Assembly: GCF_019399895.1 (NCBI RefSeq)
Contig: NC_091871.1
Coordinates: forward strand, 5,423,001 to 5,487,000
Direction of reading: 5' to 3'
DNA length: 64,000 nt
Source: Cardiocondyla obscurior
Lineage: Eukaryota; Arthropoda; Insecta; Hymenoptera; Formicidae
Shown: piece by piece, positions 11,149 through 24,538 of the stretch
How the letters are laid out: the number at the start of each line of letters is the position of its first letter
Numbering within the stretch: position 1 is the stretch's first letter
Program-made: the position numbers and the translations under genes
Notes under the pieces: model-generated
Seen by the model: the letters and a program-made list of their open reading frames with translations, nothing else
The model's database searches: none
Told to the model about the DNA's origin: nothing

Positions 11149-12000
11149 CGCTTAACGATCATACGAAGCACGTCCATCCGGATAAAATACCGCGATACGC
11201 GATCGGGTCACGGCGATATAAGACGTCTCGTTAAAATCGCATTACTTCGGCGTTTAGTTCCGAAGACATCTGCGTATTCGCCGAGTGCAGAGACGAAAAT
11301 TTACGTACCGTAGCCGCGGTCGAGCTAGTTTCACGGCTAAAGTTCACGTCGCTCGCGGGGATTAACCGAATACTAAACGGTAAACTGCACTTAGGCTTTA
11401 CCCAGCGTGATTTTTAGTTACGTCAAATAATTTGAATTCGAATAGAGTTAAATGCTAATACAAATGTTTAACGAATAAAGTTACTGCGCATACAGTTCCT
11501 CGAATCGTTCGTATCCCAGGAGACAAGTGGGCGTGTAATACAGTGAGAAAACACAAATACGTGGGACCGTGCGATCGCGGAGTCTCGCGGCACTCGTGTA
11601 GGAGGATCGAAATATGTGTGCGACACGGTGGCAGTACCAGGAAATCTCGTGATAATGCGATCGTCGTCGCGAGAGCGTAACGTAAAATAACAATAAATTT
11701 GATGACGGAAAGGAGTACGGTTTCGTAGGTTCTTGGCGCGCTAACATACGGAAATCGTTCGCGCGGTGAACAAACACGAATCGAATTTGGTCGGCGAGAT
11801 CCGCGAATCATTACGTGGGCGAACTGGTATTCCAAGTTCAACATTTGGAGTTTTCATATGCTTGACGACTGGCGCCTACGTTCCTTAAAACATGTCGGTC
11901 GTTTTATTTAATGAGGATAGCAGATGTCAGTTTAAGAAAGAAAAAAATATATGAAATAAAAAAAAAATATATAATTTATGAAAAACAATTTTTAGTTAAC

Positions 12001-12020
12001 GTTAGTTAGTTAGTTAGTTA
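12001..12020. repeat. (GTTA)5 tetranucleotide repeat
   Basis: Five uninterrupted GTTA units, preceded by a further GTTAAC. Not the TTAGG insect telomere unit. Confidence 0.85.
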
Positions 12021-13104
12021 ACATTCTGTTTAAAATAAATCTTTGACGTGCAACAATAAGCTATAGGAAAATGACAAAAATAATTTATAAGTATAAACTG
12101 CTCTGTTTCACACTATGATATTTTTACGTGAATGTAATTTATTTTTTAAGCTTTCAAAAAAAAAAAAAAATGTGGTCAACGTAGTGACCACATGATATAA
12201 ATATATTACGTACAATTTATTGCATAAATTTTCAATTTAAAGCTACAGAAGTCGAATATAATGCCTGCAATAAATTTATTAAAATTGAAAAGCAGTCAAA
12301 CATTTCTCGCTCACATTAATTTTGGTCGTATATTGAATATGAGGAAACGTGATGTTCGAAGTTGCCTTGAAGCTTGATCATTACTTGATCGATGCAGTAA
12401 CGAATTGTGCAACGGATAGAGACGTTGCGCTCGATTTGGAGCTGATCTAGAAGCGTGATCTAGAAGAGCAAATTTCGCGGAACGAAGGTGGCGGGCGGGT
12501 ACTTCGGGATCTGTGTCGTTGATGGCGCGGCTACACTAAAGCCGATTTATAGCGTTCGTAGAATGCGATCCCTTTGGCAGGCGGGACAAGAAAATTCTCA
12601 GAGGTGCTGGCGCTAAATCCCGGCCTACATAATAGTCGTGCCAACGGGATCTCTTTTTCTATTTGCCAGATCCGCCATAGGGCGTAGGATTGCCGTTTAT
12701 TTTACCACGAAATACGTCTGGAATAATTCCGCGCGAGACTCATTTCTCGGATCAGTTTAATGACAATATAATTTATTTATAAAAATATCAGAACCGTGTT
12801 ACTGCATCGTTCAATAACTCTACGCCTTTCTTGCGAATTTTTCAAGGCTCATTAAAGAAATTAAGAAGGTGCAATTAAATTTTACTGTATTTAAACTGTG
12901 CTGCGTTTAGATTTAAATTCAACGCTGTAGAAAGTTGTTTCGGAATCACTTATCGTTCATTAAAAATATATATTATCTTTGCACAAGACCGATCATGATT
13001 TGTTTGTCAAGAGCGGCCGAACTACTTTATTCTCTCGATTCTGCCGAAGGTTCTGGTTGCACAATGAAATCATTTCCTCGACAAGTTTTCGCTCTTAGGC
13101 ATAC

Positions 13105-13139
13105 CGTAACTGGCAATGTAACCGCCACCGCCAGTTACG
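13105..13139. repeat. perfect 10-bp inverted repeat
   Basis: CGTAACTGGC (13105-13114) is repeated as its exact reverse complement GCCAGTTACG (13130-13139) around 15 bases. It could fold as a stem-loop, or act as a paired site: TAACTG is the Myb core. Confidence 0.6.
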
Positions 13140-16100
13140 ATTTGCCGGCGGCATTTGTAAATCTATCAAACCGGATGTCTTACGTAAAACACGGCTCGTG
13201 AAGTTAGAACGCGGCTCGCTACGATTTTGTTTTGTTTACATCGAGGAAAGACGATATACAGGCTCGCGTGTGTTATGCAGTTGCGGCCCGTAGCTCGACT
13301 CTGAACCAGGAAGCAATTACGACGACACGTGCAAGTTTTATCATGCTGATTCGCGAGATCGCCACTTTATCCGTATAAAGTATCTAGGTAATGAACAGCT
13401 TCGCGATGTTTTTCGCGGCGGCGGTAAATACGATAAAAATGTATCCGTCGCGTTTTCGCGAAGCTATAACGAAGACTCTTATCGATCGTCGCTTAAAAAA
13501 TTTTTCACGCAAACCCGAAGCGGTGTAAGCAAAAGTTTATTCCTCTGGGCACGAGAAGGCGGAGTCACTTAACATAATTTTAATGTCCGTCGCGTTTGGA
13601 AATTCTCCAAACCCGCCTCTGAGACACTTGATATGTGTTTGTTCGTACAACGTAGACTGTCGCTCGAATAATTTAGAGCTCATCTTTCACGAGACGTCCG
13701 ATAACGTTAGAGATAGTTGTATGAAAATTACGATAGCCTTCGAAGAGATTTTGAAACAACGAAAAACCTATCGAATTGAATTACTTGGCTCTGATTATTT
13801 TTAGTTATAACTTTCGTAAATAGATGCACAATTAATCTTCAAGTTCTCTTAATAAGCGCGCCGTGGTGCCGTCATGTTGTAAACCGTTCTCGTAAAGTGC
13901 TTCGCGTCGATGCAGCATCGCATTTACACACACACGCGACAAAATGTTTGGGCATTCGAATCGCGTAATCTCGTAATGCAATTCTTTCGGACGACTAATT
14001 CGTTGAAGTCAGCGAATGGCCCTCGCATCGAGGGGTAGATGACGAAAATCAATACGCGTCACGAGACCCCCGTTCGTCGGAGTTGTAAAGTGCGGAGCGA
14101 GGGTTTCTCGGTTGTAGGTGCATCTATGTCAGAAACGTGTCGGCGAATAATCAAATCACTACGCGTTAGAAAAAAAAAAGAAATTTATATCGTTAATATA
14201 TACATATTTTATTCTATTATTTTGAGTACTTTAAATCAACCTTTGCGATCTTTGTGATTTACCGTGCGTAAAATATAATTCGGTAATGAATCGAGAGACG
14301 CAATTAAATATAAAATAATATAATCAATTACTATAAATGAATAAAGTAAATTCCGACGAGATAAGTTTTTTTTTTCTTTCTGAACTTTTTAGCAAACGAA
14401 AACAGTTTTTTAATTTGTGAGAGTATACAACTGCACGTGTCGTAAATGTCACGGTAAATAAAATCACCGGACCGAATCAAGGGAGAGGATAGAGGGAATA
14501 GAAAATTATCAGCGCGAGTCGTAGTAAACCAGCGTTACGGCTACCGAAATATCGCAGGAACTCTCCAAAAGACGGTACCGAATTATTAATGTCGGTTTAG
14601 GGTGAAATATCGAGGGTGGCTGTTAAGCAGTTACGGATCTGGGTAGTACCTTTAGGGGTCGAGTCGACGAAGCGTGGCCCCCCTATTGGATAACTCGTAT
14701 GGGGCCCCTTCACTGACATTTCGGCTTGCACAAAAAAGAAAATGCAGCTAGAAAACGATTCGGCTTATTTCAAAGAGACAATATCACGTGAAAGTATATT
14801 TTTATACACTTATATATAGAATAAAAAGAAGAAGAAAAAAAAAGGTAAAAGCACGAATTAATAAATGCGTATAAATTAGATATGATGTGAAGTATATCAA
14901 TGGTGTTCAAAAAACATTCACGCAAAATACATATCCTACAGATAAAAAGCGCGAGTGGATAAATTGTATGTCGGGGACTATGCAGAAACGACCAACACGT
15001 TCGTTAATATTCCGCGCAATGCCACGTTATCCCCGCTCGCTACGCTTGCTGAATAAAAAAGAAAAAAGAACGGTTTATGTATCATTTTGCACTCTATCGT
15101 CGTCCAGCACCGCGCATGCAACGTCGCTCATATACGAAGTTCAATCCTATGTGAGAAAAGAAATGTTTGTCAGTCTTAATTACATTTATTTCTTATTTTA
15201 TAATAATTTGTAATAGTTTGCCAATGCAGTCTCACTTAATTTCATTTATATTCAAATACAAAAAGAAAGATATATTGCAAAATAAATTGTGTTAAGAAAT
15301 TATTTTGCAATTATTTATTATTAAAAAATTAAAATGTACGAAAATCTAACAAACTCGCTCATCTCATGTATATATATTTGCGATGCATATCAAATTATAA
15401 ATATGCAAATATCTGAAACTGAAAAAGAAAAGGGACACGAATATCATCGCGAATCGTAGGTTATTTTATATTCTGCATGTGCACTCGATCTCGCGGTGCC
15501 ATTATTTCAAAGTCGTGCAGCGCTTTTTATTGCACGAAACGTGCTCTGCGACTCGTTATTCGATAACGCACGTGCCTCTGTCTCCCTGCACTTTGTATCC
15601 GTGGAGAAATAGGAGTGTGTCGTTCGACGCGATAGTTGACGTGTTCCTCAGACCTCCCTCGATTGACCTTCGTTCCGTCTTCTGTTCTGTTATTAATTCC
15701 ATTGCGAGAGGAACGTGTCGAATAACCGGTTTCGAATTTGTGTATGTACGATCTCTTAATTTTGTATTCACGAATGTTCTGCAAAAAATGATCGAGGATT
15801 TTAGAGAAATATTTGTCTCTATTCTATTCCACGCGAGAGAAACACCGGAGATTAGTTCTAAAACTTGCCGATCTAAATGCTTTTGATTCTTACTTTACTT
15901 AGACATAATAAAATATTGATTAAATTAATCATTGAAGAACGTAGTATACTATCTTTATCTATCGTTAAAATAATTAAGAATATTCTTTTCTCTTTATTAT
16001 TTATAGAAAATTGCTGGAGGGTTAACAAGATGTTAAAAAGAGTGCTTTTATCTCTATTTTTACTTTCCGAGAAGGAAAAGATCAAGATTGATTGCCGCCA

Positions 16101-18041
16101 CGGCGCAGCATTTAAGATAGATCGCAGGAAAGGAAGGATCGAGGATATACGGCGCGCATTGAAATTCTTAACCACGCTTCTCACACGTGGGCGTCGGGCC
16201 CGAAATTGATGTACATATATTAATGATGCTGATAGCATATAGGGATCCCCGTCTCGACCCGAATCCTTTGTTGCAAGTCCCGATGCGGGAACAAGAGGGA
16301 ATAAGAAAATATACCGGGTTTCTAGACTTGCAGCGCTTCTCTTTCTAGATATGTCAGACGACGGCCTTCACTCCACGATGAATAAACTGACTGATCGCGT
16401 AGGAAGATCTATAATTGTCGTGATTATTTTCCTCTCGCAACGCGCACTAGCGTTTATTAGCTCGTGCCATTCTGTTTTCGTGAGTTAACAACGAAAATCA
16501 TTTAAATATCAGACGCATTCAAAGGACTGCAGTTTTACGGGAGTTCAGCACGCATGTAAAGTAAAAGACAGATGCTGTTTAACAAAGCTGAAAGGATCTT
16601 CGGGGATTAAGACGATGTATCAGTTATCGGTGCAGCAATTCGTAGTTGGTATTGATTTTATTTCGCCACCCTATAGATGTTGAAGCCAGGCAGATCTTAG
16701 TAGGCACCGCCATGGGGGTCAGCACGCGACCAGCTGTCTCTCGAATAGGGGTTACACCGGGCACCATGAAAAAAGACTGACGGTAGGGGTGAGGCTGCTT
16801 AATGAGGGCATCATGGTGGCGGGGTCATTGCACTTTAAAGCTCTCAATCACTTTGACGCTTGACTTGGTATAAAAAAAAAATCGTAATTTTTTTTATCGT
16901 TAACGAAATTTAAAACTGTATTATCTTGATTAAAGAATTTAAAGTAAGCGTTACATGAAATTTAAGATTATATGCAACGAAATCTGCTACACTGCATTTT
17001 TGTAATATAAATAAAGTTAATATTGAATAGAGACGTGAGTTTTGTGTTATTACAATATTATTAATAGCCACACGTGATCTTGTATCGGCGTTATTTCCAG
17101 AGGATGTAATTGGTTATCCGACGATGACAAGGTTGACCCTTCCCGGTTGGCCTTGTGCTTTTATTAACGTTAAGCACGAAATCCGGTGACCACGATAACG
17201 TTGAAAGGTTTTCTAGGAATGTATGCAAATTTTTATGAATAGCAATAATAATTTTTCTTTAAATTAGTTGGACTTAGGTAATATTAAATTGACGAAGCAC
17301 AAAATAAAATAAAGAATACATTCACGTTTTAATGAGTCTTACATCCATATATAGCACTTATGCAATACTTAGGCAATCACAGAAGCCAAATAAATTTTTT
17401 CGCGAACTTCGTGGATGTAACAATACTCATCCAAATAAATTGTAAGCAATTTTATGAATAATGATGTGTCCTCCTACGCGTCCCTTAACGAATAGTATTA
17501 ATAGCGAAACGAAAGATTCGAAAGGCAACAATGAACCACTTTCACCATTGTCCCGTCGACATTATCATATTCACCGTTGCACAAATATACGCCTTTTCAG
17601 GCTCTTTCGACAGTACTTAACGTCTCGAAGTCATCGGCCCGGTTACGAAATTAGTGGACGGCCAAAAATGGAAGTCACACGATTCAGATGTAATTACCTA
17701 TTACTATCAATCAATCGCATAATTAGTCAGTACTGTCGATCGTACGAATCGTGTTATTATTCTTAAAGAAGATCAGCAAAATATATATTTAAAGAAAAAT
17801 ATACTGTTATGTCCAGCTAGCATCGCGGGATAAATCGTTTTCCCTTTATAAGTCGAGGATACCTTCACGCGAGTAACGAGTGGCCTTCGCACAATGTATG
17901 TACTCGCAATAGGAATAACGTTCACACGAGCGGCGCGACGTGTGGATACGAAACGGTGACCCTGGCTCACTGACCCTTTTAGCCAGAGAGCCTTCGCATC
18001 ATGCCTCTCGTAAACACTGGACTCGATGTTGCAATCGCAAC

Positions 18042-18059
18042 AGCAGCCTCGCGGCTGCT
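18042..18059. repeat. GC-rich hairpin, 7-bp stem and 4-base loop
   Basis: AGCAGCC, loop TCGC, GGCTGCT. It is followed by a CTTT repeat from about 18063. Function unknown. Confidence 0.5.
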
Positions 18060-20577
18060 CGTCCCTTTCTTTCTTTCTTTATCTAGCACCTTAGGCGAAA
18101 CGCGACGCCTAGCGCGACTAAAAAGCGATTAAAAATAGCCGGATAAGTAAATGGAATAATAGTTGTCACGACAGACACTATCTCATTCAGACTTGATCAT
18201 TATTATTCTAACATTTATCATCGCGCATTATCTTATAAATTATTAACTTTGCTTGTTAGTATTTTTTTTTTTTTAATTCGAAATCAATATATCTTTAAAG
18301 AAGTTTTGGATTTTTAGATCATCTAACCTTTGACATTAATCAAATAGACACTTGCCTTTCGCGTCTCAAAATTTTTCGTTATATGCTTCTGATCTTTTTC
18401 GATCTTGCCGGTTCATTATGTTTAGCTGAAGAGTCGCATCGCCCCTTTCTTTAGACTTCGGCTCTTAAATAGAACAAGCGCGGTTGATTAACAAAGCCAT
18501 TATTAAATTCGTGTAGCTTTATTCGCGTAGTATTAGTCAATTAGTCAAAAGTCGCGCAAAACAAACGTGTTCGTTGTGGATCAATGATCTCTTTAACGAC
18601 AGGGGAAGGAAAGAGGTGACAGCAAAAAGAGAGGAGGGAAACCATCAGGCAAAAACCCTTCGAGCGAGGGTTTCACAAATTCGGCACTGCGCCAATTTTC
18701 CAAAAGCAGAACGGTGACTAAGCTTCAACGCGTACACGGCCAATCGGAGCCGGGACTCAAATTTAGCACCGCCAATCGCGCACCACCTGCCTCGTGGGAA
18801 TTGCCACCCCGAGCGTCAACAACAACGCCGCTGTCCGTCGCGATTCACCATCTGTTTTCCTCTCTTCTCCTCCGCCCGTTGAAAAAGCGCCAGAACACCG
18901 CGCGTCCCTCGTCGCTCCGCTTTACATTCGCTGTAAAATCGAATATTAAAACGCGTTTATCACTCAGTATCTCAAAATGCGAGACGCTTACGTAACGCAA
19001 CGCTCGCCGCGAGTAACTTTCGACGTAATCGGAGCCGATGATCGATCGGCCGTTACAAGAAGAAACCGGCTATTAACGCGAAATAGAACCAAGCCGATCG
19101 ACAAGCGATACAACCCGTGCTGCATTACCGCGAAATTCTCATTTAGAATTTTTACCCATTCGATATATACATACATGGCACTTTAACTGGGTGTGACAAA
19201 ATAAATGGAAAAAAATCTTTTTACCCACTTATATTAGGAAACATTAGTCGAAAATAAAATCGAGGTATTTCCAAACTGCAAATTTTCAGATTGCATAAGT
19301 AAGTAAATTATTACGAATTATTATGATTGTATGTCCGAGATAACTGTATAATATTATCCAGATAAAATTTGCATAATATTCATGAATCGGGCAGAAAAAA
19401 AAGGTGCGTTTGCTAGGAAAGGGTATTACCGAGGGGTAACGGGTAATAATATCGATCGCGACGATTTTATCACCGCACTCCTTTCCCTCGGCAACCGATC
19501 GATCTGTCTCTATTAATCTTAAACACCTGGTCTGGCGTGGGTGCTATCCGTGACCCTCCCGGCTGTTCGCATCGGTGGTCTTGCTTTGGAAGACCAGAAC
19601 AAATTCTAACATTCATTCAGAAGCGCCAATCTGAAAAAGAAAGAAACAACAGTGACTTTTTTATGCGGTTTAAATTTAGCTTTAATTGAAATTTTGTGAT
19701 AAAAAATATTAATATTTAACATAAACTATTTGCGATAATTTCCTTCCCGAATATTAATATTTTTCTGACGGCTATTGATCTTCGAAGATGAATGCATAGC
19801 ACAAATATTTAGACTGTCTCGTTTTATCACGACGATTTCCTTAGTAAATAAACCGACATTGACGACGAAATTCATCTAGCACTGAAACAAAAAGTTGCTA
19901 ATGCAAACGTCTGGGTCGTTTAGAAAAATGTTCGTTTTTTATGCGATTTTTTCGCCAATTGGCAAACATCCATTATCCCAAACAAGCGTAGACGTACAAT
20001 ATTTTTGTAGACGTTAAACGAATGTAGCAAATATAGTACTCATACTTTTTTTTACTATTGAATAATCATGATTTTTAAGAAATAGTTTTAATAAAGAATC
20101 CTTTTTTTTCATTAATTTTTTTCATTATTAATTGTTACCGCTTTTCCGCGACGTTGATTAGTTTTCCTGCTTGGCTCGCTTTGTGCTAAGTGAAGAGTAC
20201 ACATCAGCTATAAATGTTACTGTATGATTTTTTAAGAAATATAAATTTTTACGAAACAGAAAAACATTTGGATTGTTAAATTATTTTTGGGACTGGCTCG
20301 AACAGCAGTTTTATAACGGCGACGATCTAATAAGAGCTCGAAAGTGACGGTAGATCTCGCGAAAAAAAAATGCTTCGTTTTTTTGTTTTGGAGGAAGACG
20401 CTTCGAGCTCACCGAATGCATTAAAAAGAATGTAAATAGATTTCCTCGGCGTTGGGTTCGGCACTTCCGAGAACTCCGCGCAAGAAGGACAGCGTTCAGT
20501 TGACGATCGGGCCTATTGCCGTCTCACTTTCTTTACGCGGTAGTTTCTTTCTATCTAAGGGCCGAAATCTCTAACGG

Positions 20578-20612
20578 TCAGTCCAATTGCGAAGCTTCGG
20601 ACGCGAGGTTGT
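20578..20612 (+). promoter_or_regulatory. Inr plus DPE core promoter candidate
   Basis: TCAGTC at 20578-20583 matches the arthropod initiator, with +1 at A20580. At exactly +28 to +33 (20607-20612) stands GGTTGT, a full match to the DPE consensus RGWYVT. No TATA box lies upstream. A match of this quality is expected a few times by chance in 64 kb on both strands, so the support comes from the UTR-like sequence and splice donor that follow. Confidence 0.38.
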
Positions 20613-21485
20613 GTCGCTAATCGCTACGCAATTACGCGTATTTTCGACCGCGGATAGAATAGCCTCGCGTACGAATAAGTGTCGACGTTGTCGACTCGGA
20701 AACGAACGATCATTTTCTGCACTCCACTCATTCTAATCGTCGCTCTGTGCCTCGTATTGTGTCTCGAAAAAGTGCCTCGGAACGGCAAGTTACGTAGCGG
20801 GCGGAACGCACGGAGCATCCGACGTGAATTACGCCGCGTTCGACATTACCGACGCCTTCACTCGTCACCTTTTTCATCGACGTTCAGAGGATTCTGGCGA
20901 TCTTCATTGTCGGAGCGTAAAATCTGCACCCCGCGCGTCTTCTTCGTCGCGGTCGAGAGACTCAACCCGTTTCGAGCAAATGTTTTTGAGGAACTTGAAG
21001 AAGATTGAGTGCTCGAGGAACATTGCATATACCGCGGCTCGTATCATTCGCCGCTTAGCACGAATAGCGTCGTTCGTTCTGCCAACAAGAATTAATCGAA
21101 GGATCAAAAGTAACCTCACTTTATATCGCAGTCAGTTTTTTCTGCCGGGATCGAGAACGACTCGGCGAAAGTGAGCAACGCTACGAATATCGCGAGTGGA
21201 AATTTATAAAACAAATGATCGTTCGTCGTGCTTCTTAATTTCAATCGTAAAAAATTGCCGCGATGATCTACCGTCGTTCCTTCGGTCGTTCGTCTCTCGA
21301 GTGATAGTGTTAGTGATTATAAAAAAAAAGCAGAGCAGTGTAATCTAGTGCTAAGTGATTTAAAGTGTTGCAACACGTTAGGATAATCCAGGATACTGCC
21401 ACAGAAAGAAGGAAGGAAGGAAGGAAGCGAGCAAGCAAGCAAGGGAAACAACCTACCTTAACCTAACCGAAAGCTACAAATATAT
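20580..21485 (+). other. probable 5'-UTR first exon of an unidentified gene
   Basis: From the Inr candidate the sequence stays CpG-rich, then at 21300-21480 turns into GTGATAGTGTTAGTG-type and AAGGAAGG/AAGC repeat sequence typical of insect 5' leaders, ending at a perfect intron start GTAAGT (21486-21491). The first ATG is near 20979 and opens a frame of about 65 codons ending at 21174; I regard it as an upstream ORF. No coding exon that this could splice to was recognised in the window, so the gene would have a long first intron, or this is a non-coding RNA. The leader character is a subjective judgement. Confidence 0.33.
21407..21442. repeat. GGAA / GCAA short tandem repeats
   Basis: GGAAGGAAGGAAGGAAG runs directly into GCAAGCAAGCAAG, near the end of the proposed first exon. 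Confidence 0.8.
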
Positions 21486-23641
21486 GTAAGTGAATTATAA
21501 TTAATTAATATCTCTAAATATAATGATGTTTGCAAATTGGGATTTTTTATAAAAATACTACGAAAAACATAGCGCGCGCACAATTTCTTCTAGTAGCTAT
21601 AATAAAAATGGAATATAATAATAATTAACCTTTCGACGCATAATTATGACACATAAAAAATAATCAATGCTTCCGTTCGAAGTGATCAACAATTTTCTCT
21701 TCTCAGAGATTTTTTTAGACTCCAATAAAAGCAAAATTGCAAATAATTACGCCAGGAAAAGCAAAGTGTTTCTATAAAGAGATAGACTGTGTGCATTAAA
21801 CAACGCTTTGTTTTATTTTTACGGAAACGGTTCATTGTCGTCACGACTCGGCAAGCAAGGTTCAGTCTCTTTTCTCTTTTCCCCTCTCTCGTTCTCTCCC
21901 GGTCTCTGTCCTTTCTAACATTATCTGAAGATAACGAATTTACTGCAAATCCGTTGCCGCCAAAACAAATAAATCCTGCATGTTGAAATTACAATATGAA
22001 TCGTACGCCTACCTTTTCAAGGAAGCGCTCGATCGGTTGGGGAGAAGCGGGAGGGTGTCATATCTAGCTTCTTAAGCATCACCTTTATCTATTCACGAGT
22101 CGCACGTACAGCGTGCTATTCGACAGACGTCTGAATAAATTTATGGGGAAAAAAAAAATGTGCTGGCGTTATGGATGGCAGAAACAAATGTGCATGAAGC
22201 CTCTCGCGTTGCTCGAAGGCCCCGTCGTGACTGAAAGCGTGAAATCGTGGCATCCGTTCATAACGCAACAAGATTTAGGGTTGTCTTAGACTTATTTAGG
22301 CCACGTTCATTAAAATGCGCTCTATTATAACGTCGATTGCATGTATGCGCCAGTACACAAAAAAATATCAAATATAATAAATTCGTAATCCCACTTTTGT
22401 AATTTAATTTATTACTTTTCGACAATTGTTATTTCTGTCACACGCCAGTATTTTATATTTAATATAATTTTTAATTGAAATATTTTTAAAGTTTAATTTT
22501 TATTAAATTTTTTTTTTTTTTTTTTTTTTTGTTTCTTTGCGTCATACATTTTCCACGTTGAAAAGTAAAATCTGCAGACTATCTTTATCGTCGTGATGAA
22601 TAAATCTTGAACTCGCGATAATTCTCGCGAAAGAGGAAATAGATAAGGTACGCGTTTGAGCGAGATATAAATTGCTATAAAATTACAACGACGGAGTCGA
22701 AGTTATCCGGAGGCCAAGCCACGGTTCACGTCTCGAAAGAAAACGCCGAAGATGGCCGGTTCTCCGATGGCAAAATTACGGTACATTGCACAGAATTCGC
22801 ATCCGCCTACTCCTCATTATCTTTTAGAGGTGTACGCAAACAAGCTCATATAATATGACTAATTCGACACGCAAACGAAGGTCGCGTACTCGCGTTTCGA
22901 ACGTTATAAGCGCGAGAAAGCGGTTCCGATCAAAAGTGACAAAAGTGTTTCTTGCATCATTATCTGGCAGGTTCGATGGACCCTGCGTGTTTCACGCGAG
23001 CGCCTGTATTAATCAGGTTAATGACATAAGACGATTATACGCCGCGCGACGTAACGGACGATCTTACACGACAAACGAGTCTTTAATTACGTCGGAAATA
23101 ATTTGTCTTGTAATTGCATTTCCTCAAGTGTGTACTTAAATCCCTTGCATGCGATTCATACTGTAACTTTCGTTTTTTTTTTTAAGTAAGCTTTTAGTAC
23201 CAACAATTTGCATTTTCTCTTTCAATTAATTTTATAAAATAATAATAATTTATATTAAAATAATTGATTTTATTTTCTAAATATTACGTGACTTTATTTA
23301 AAATTATTCATCACAGATAATTAAAATTCAGCGAAATAGAATCTTCGAAAGAGATTGCAGTACATACCTTTTCTCCGCACTCTTCATTTTTTCTTGGCTT
23401 AACGTTGACACGTACCATTACAATTCTTTGCAAGTTCTCGTCTTTGCGTGACATCTTTTACCTATTTCATAATCCTACGTATATCGAAACGTCGTATCTA
23501 AACAAGCTATAAATTTACTGGCGGAAGCAAGGATGCGAAGAAGGATTTACAGCCTTCAGGATATACGAAGGCACGATCGCCGTTTTGCGATCTAATCGAC
23601 GTTATTTCATATTTATTTTCACGATCCTAGGTGAGGTGGAC

Positions 23642-23649
23642 TGACGTCA
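23642..23649. promoter_or_regulatory. perfect CRE palindrome TGACGTCA
   Basis: Full 8-base CREB/ATF consensus in a gene-free stretch. Isolated, so function is uncertain. Confidence 0.35.
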
Positions 23650-24195
23650 TGTAAACGCCGATCGTTCGCGTCGACTTTCTTCCATCTTGCTACTAATAAC
23701 AATGCAATGTGCATTCAGAGACAATAAATCCACTGTATTTCTCGCGTTCCCCTCTCGCATCCTTCCTCTTGGTACCGTCGACTTGACCGGCGCACCTTCT
23801 GGAACGCGTTAAATAGCACGGTATGCAAAGTAACTCCGCTATGAAATCATTTTGCCACTTGATTGAGGGCTCGAAAACACCGCGACAATCAAACCGTTCA
23901 TGCCGACCCGGAATAATAATTTCCCGATCTTAATCCGACGAGAAAAATAGCGCAACGTATGAAATATCGCGTGCCCGGCGGTCGTTCGTTACTGATTAAT
24001 TGAAAGCGTACCGTAAGGACGATGTATCCGTATCTCGTTAGATCATAGTAAGATTACTGCGTCGCGACGTCACAATAAATTGCGTATAATGCAAAACGCA
24101 GCAGATGCTAGGCATCGAGGATAAATGATTCCAAGATTGATCTGAGAAATCTTTTAGCGCTCAGGGACACTTGAACGATGAGTCGAGGAGACACT

Positions 24196-24538
24196 CGTCA
24201 TCGTCGATTTTGAGGCAGGCGGACTTTATGCTAATCGTACGATAAGATCGCCCGTCAATCTAGAAATAATAATCGCCGCGGGCATTTTACTTCGCGACGC
24301 ACCCTTCGCGTATTTTCTTAAAAATTAATTTATCGCGTCGCACACGCTTTTCGTAAATGTATGATGAATGTTCTCGGTGTTGCATAGTATATATGTGTAC
24401 ATATATTACAGTACAGCAAAATAAAGAAAAAAATAAGAAAGAAAATTTTTTATAAGCATGGTAAAAAATTATGACGATTCATAACGAGAGTGAGTCAATC
24501 GCAGGTTCAAAATAGTAAGTCGTCATCGACGATTTTGA
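24196..24538. repeat. short direct repeat pair (17 of 18 bases)
   Basis: CGTCATCGTCGATTTTGA at 24196-24213 and CGTCATCGACGATTTTGA at 24521-24538, same strand, 325 bases apart. An AP-1 heptamer lies 24 bases before the second copy. Confidence 0.5.

Larger units (their letters stand above)
11361..20577. other. gene-poor interval, no recognised gene
   Basis: About 9 kb of alternating AT-rich and CpG-rich DNA. Short open frames occur in several overlapping frames (for example 11455-11844 and 15479-15886), which is typical of CpG-rich, stop-poor DNA rather than of genes. GC-rich islands with a non-random look lie at 14580-14740, 16670-16850 and 19420-19620. GTTA units are repeated five times at 12001-12020. 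Confidence 0.4.

Noticed and set aside
12001..12020. GTTA repeat as an interstitial telomere
   Set aside because: The insect telomere unit is TTAGG; this is a four-base unit.
20679..21008. Open frame with a hydrophobic N-terminal stretch that could be a signal anchor
   Set aside because: It would have to start at GTG; no ATG precedes the hydrophobic part and the rest is Arg-rich noise. The region is better read as a leader exon.
22968..22985. GGTTCGA as a tRNA B box
   Set aside because: The following bases do not complete the B-box consensus and no A box or cloverleaf precedes it. No tRNA or rRNA gene was recognised in the window.
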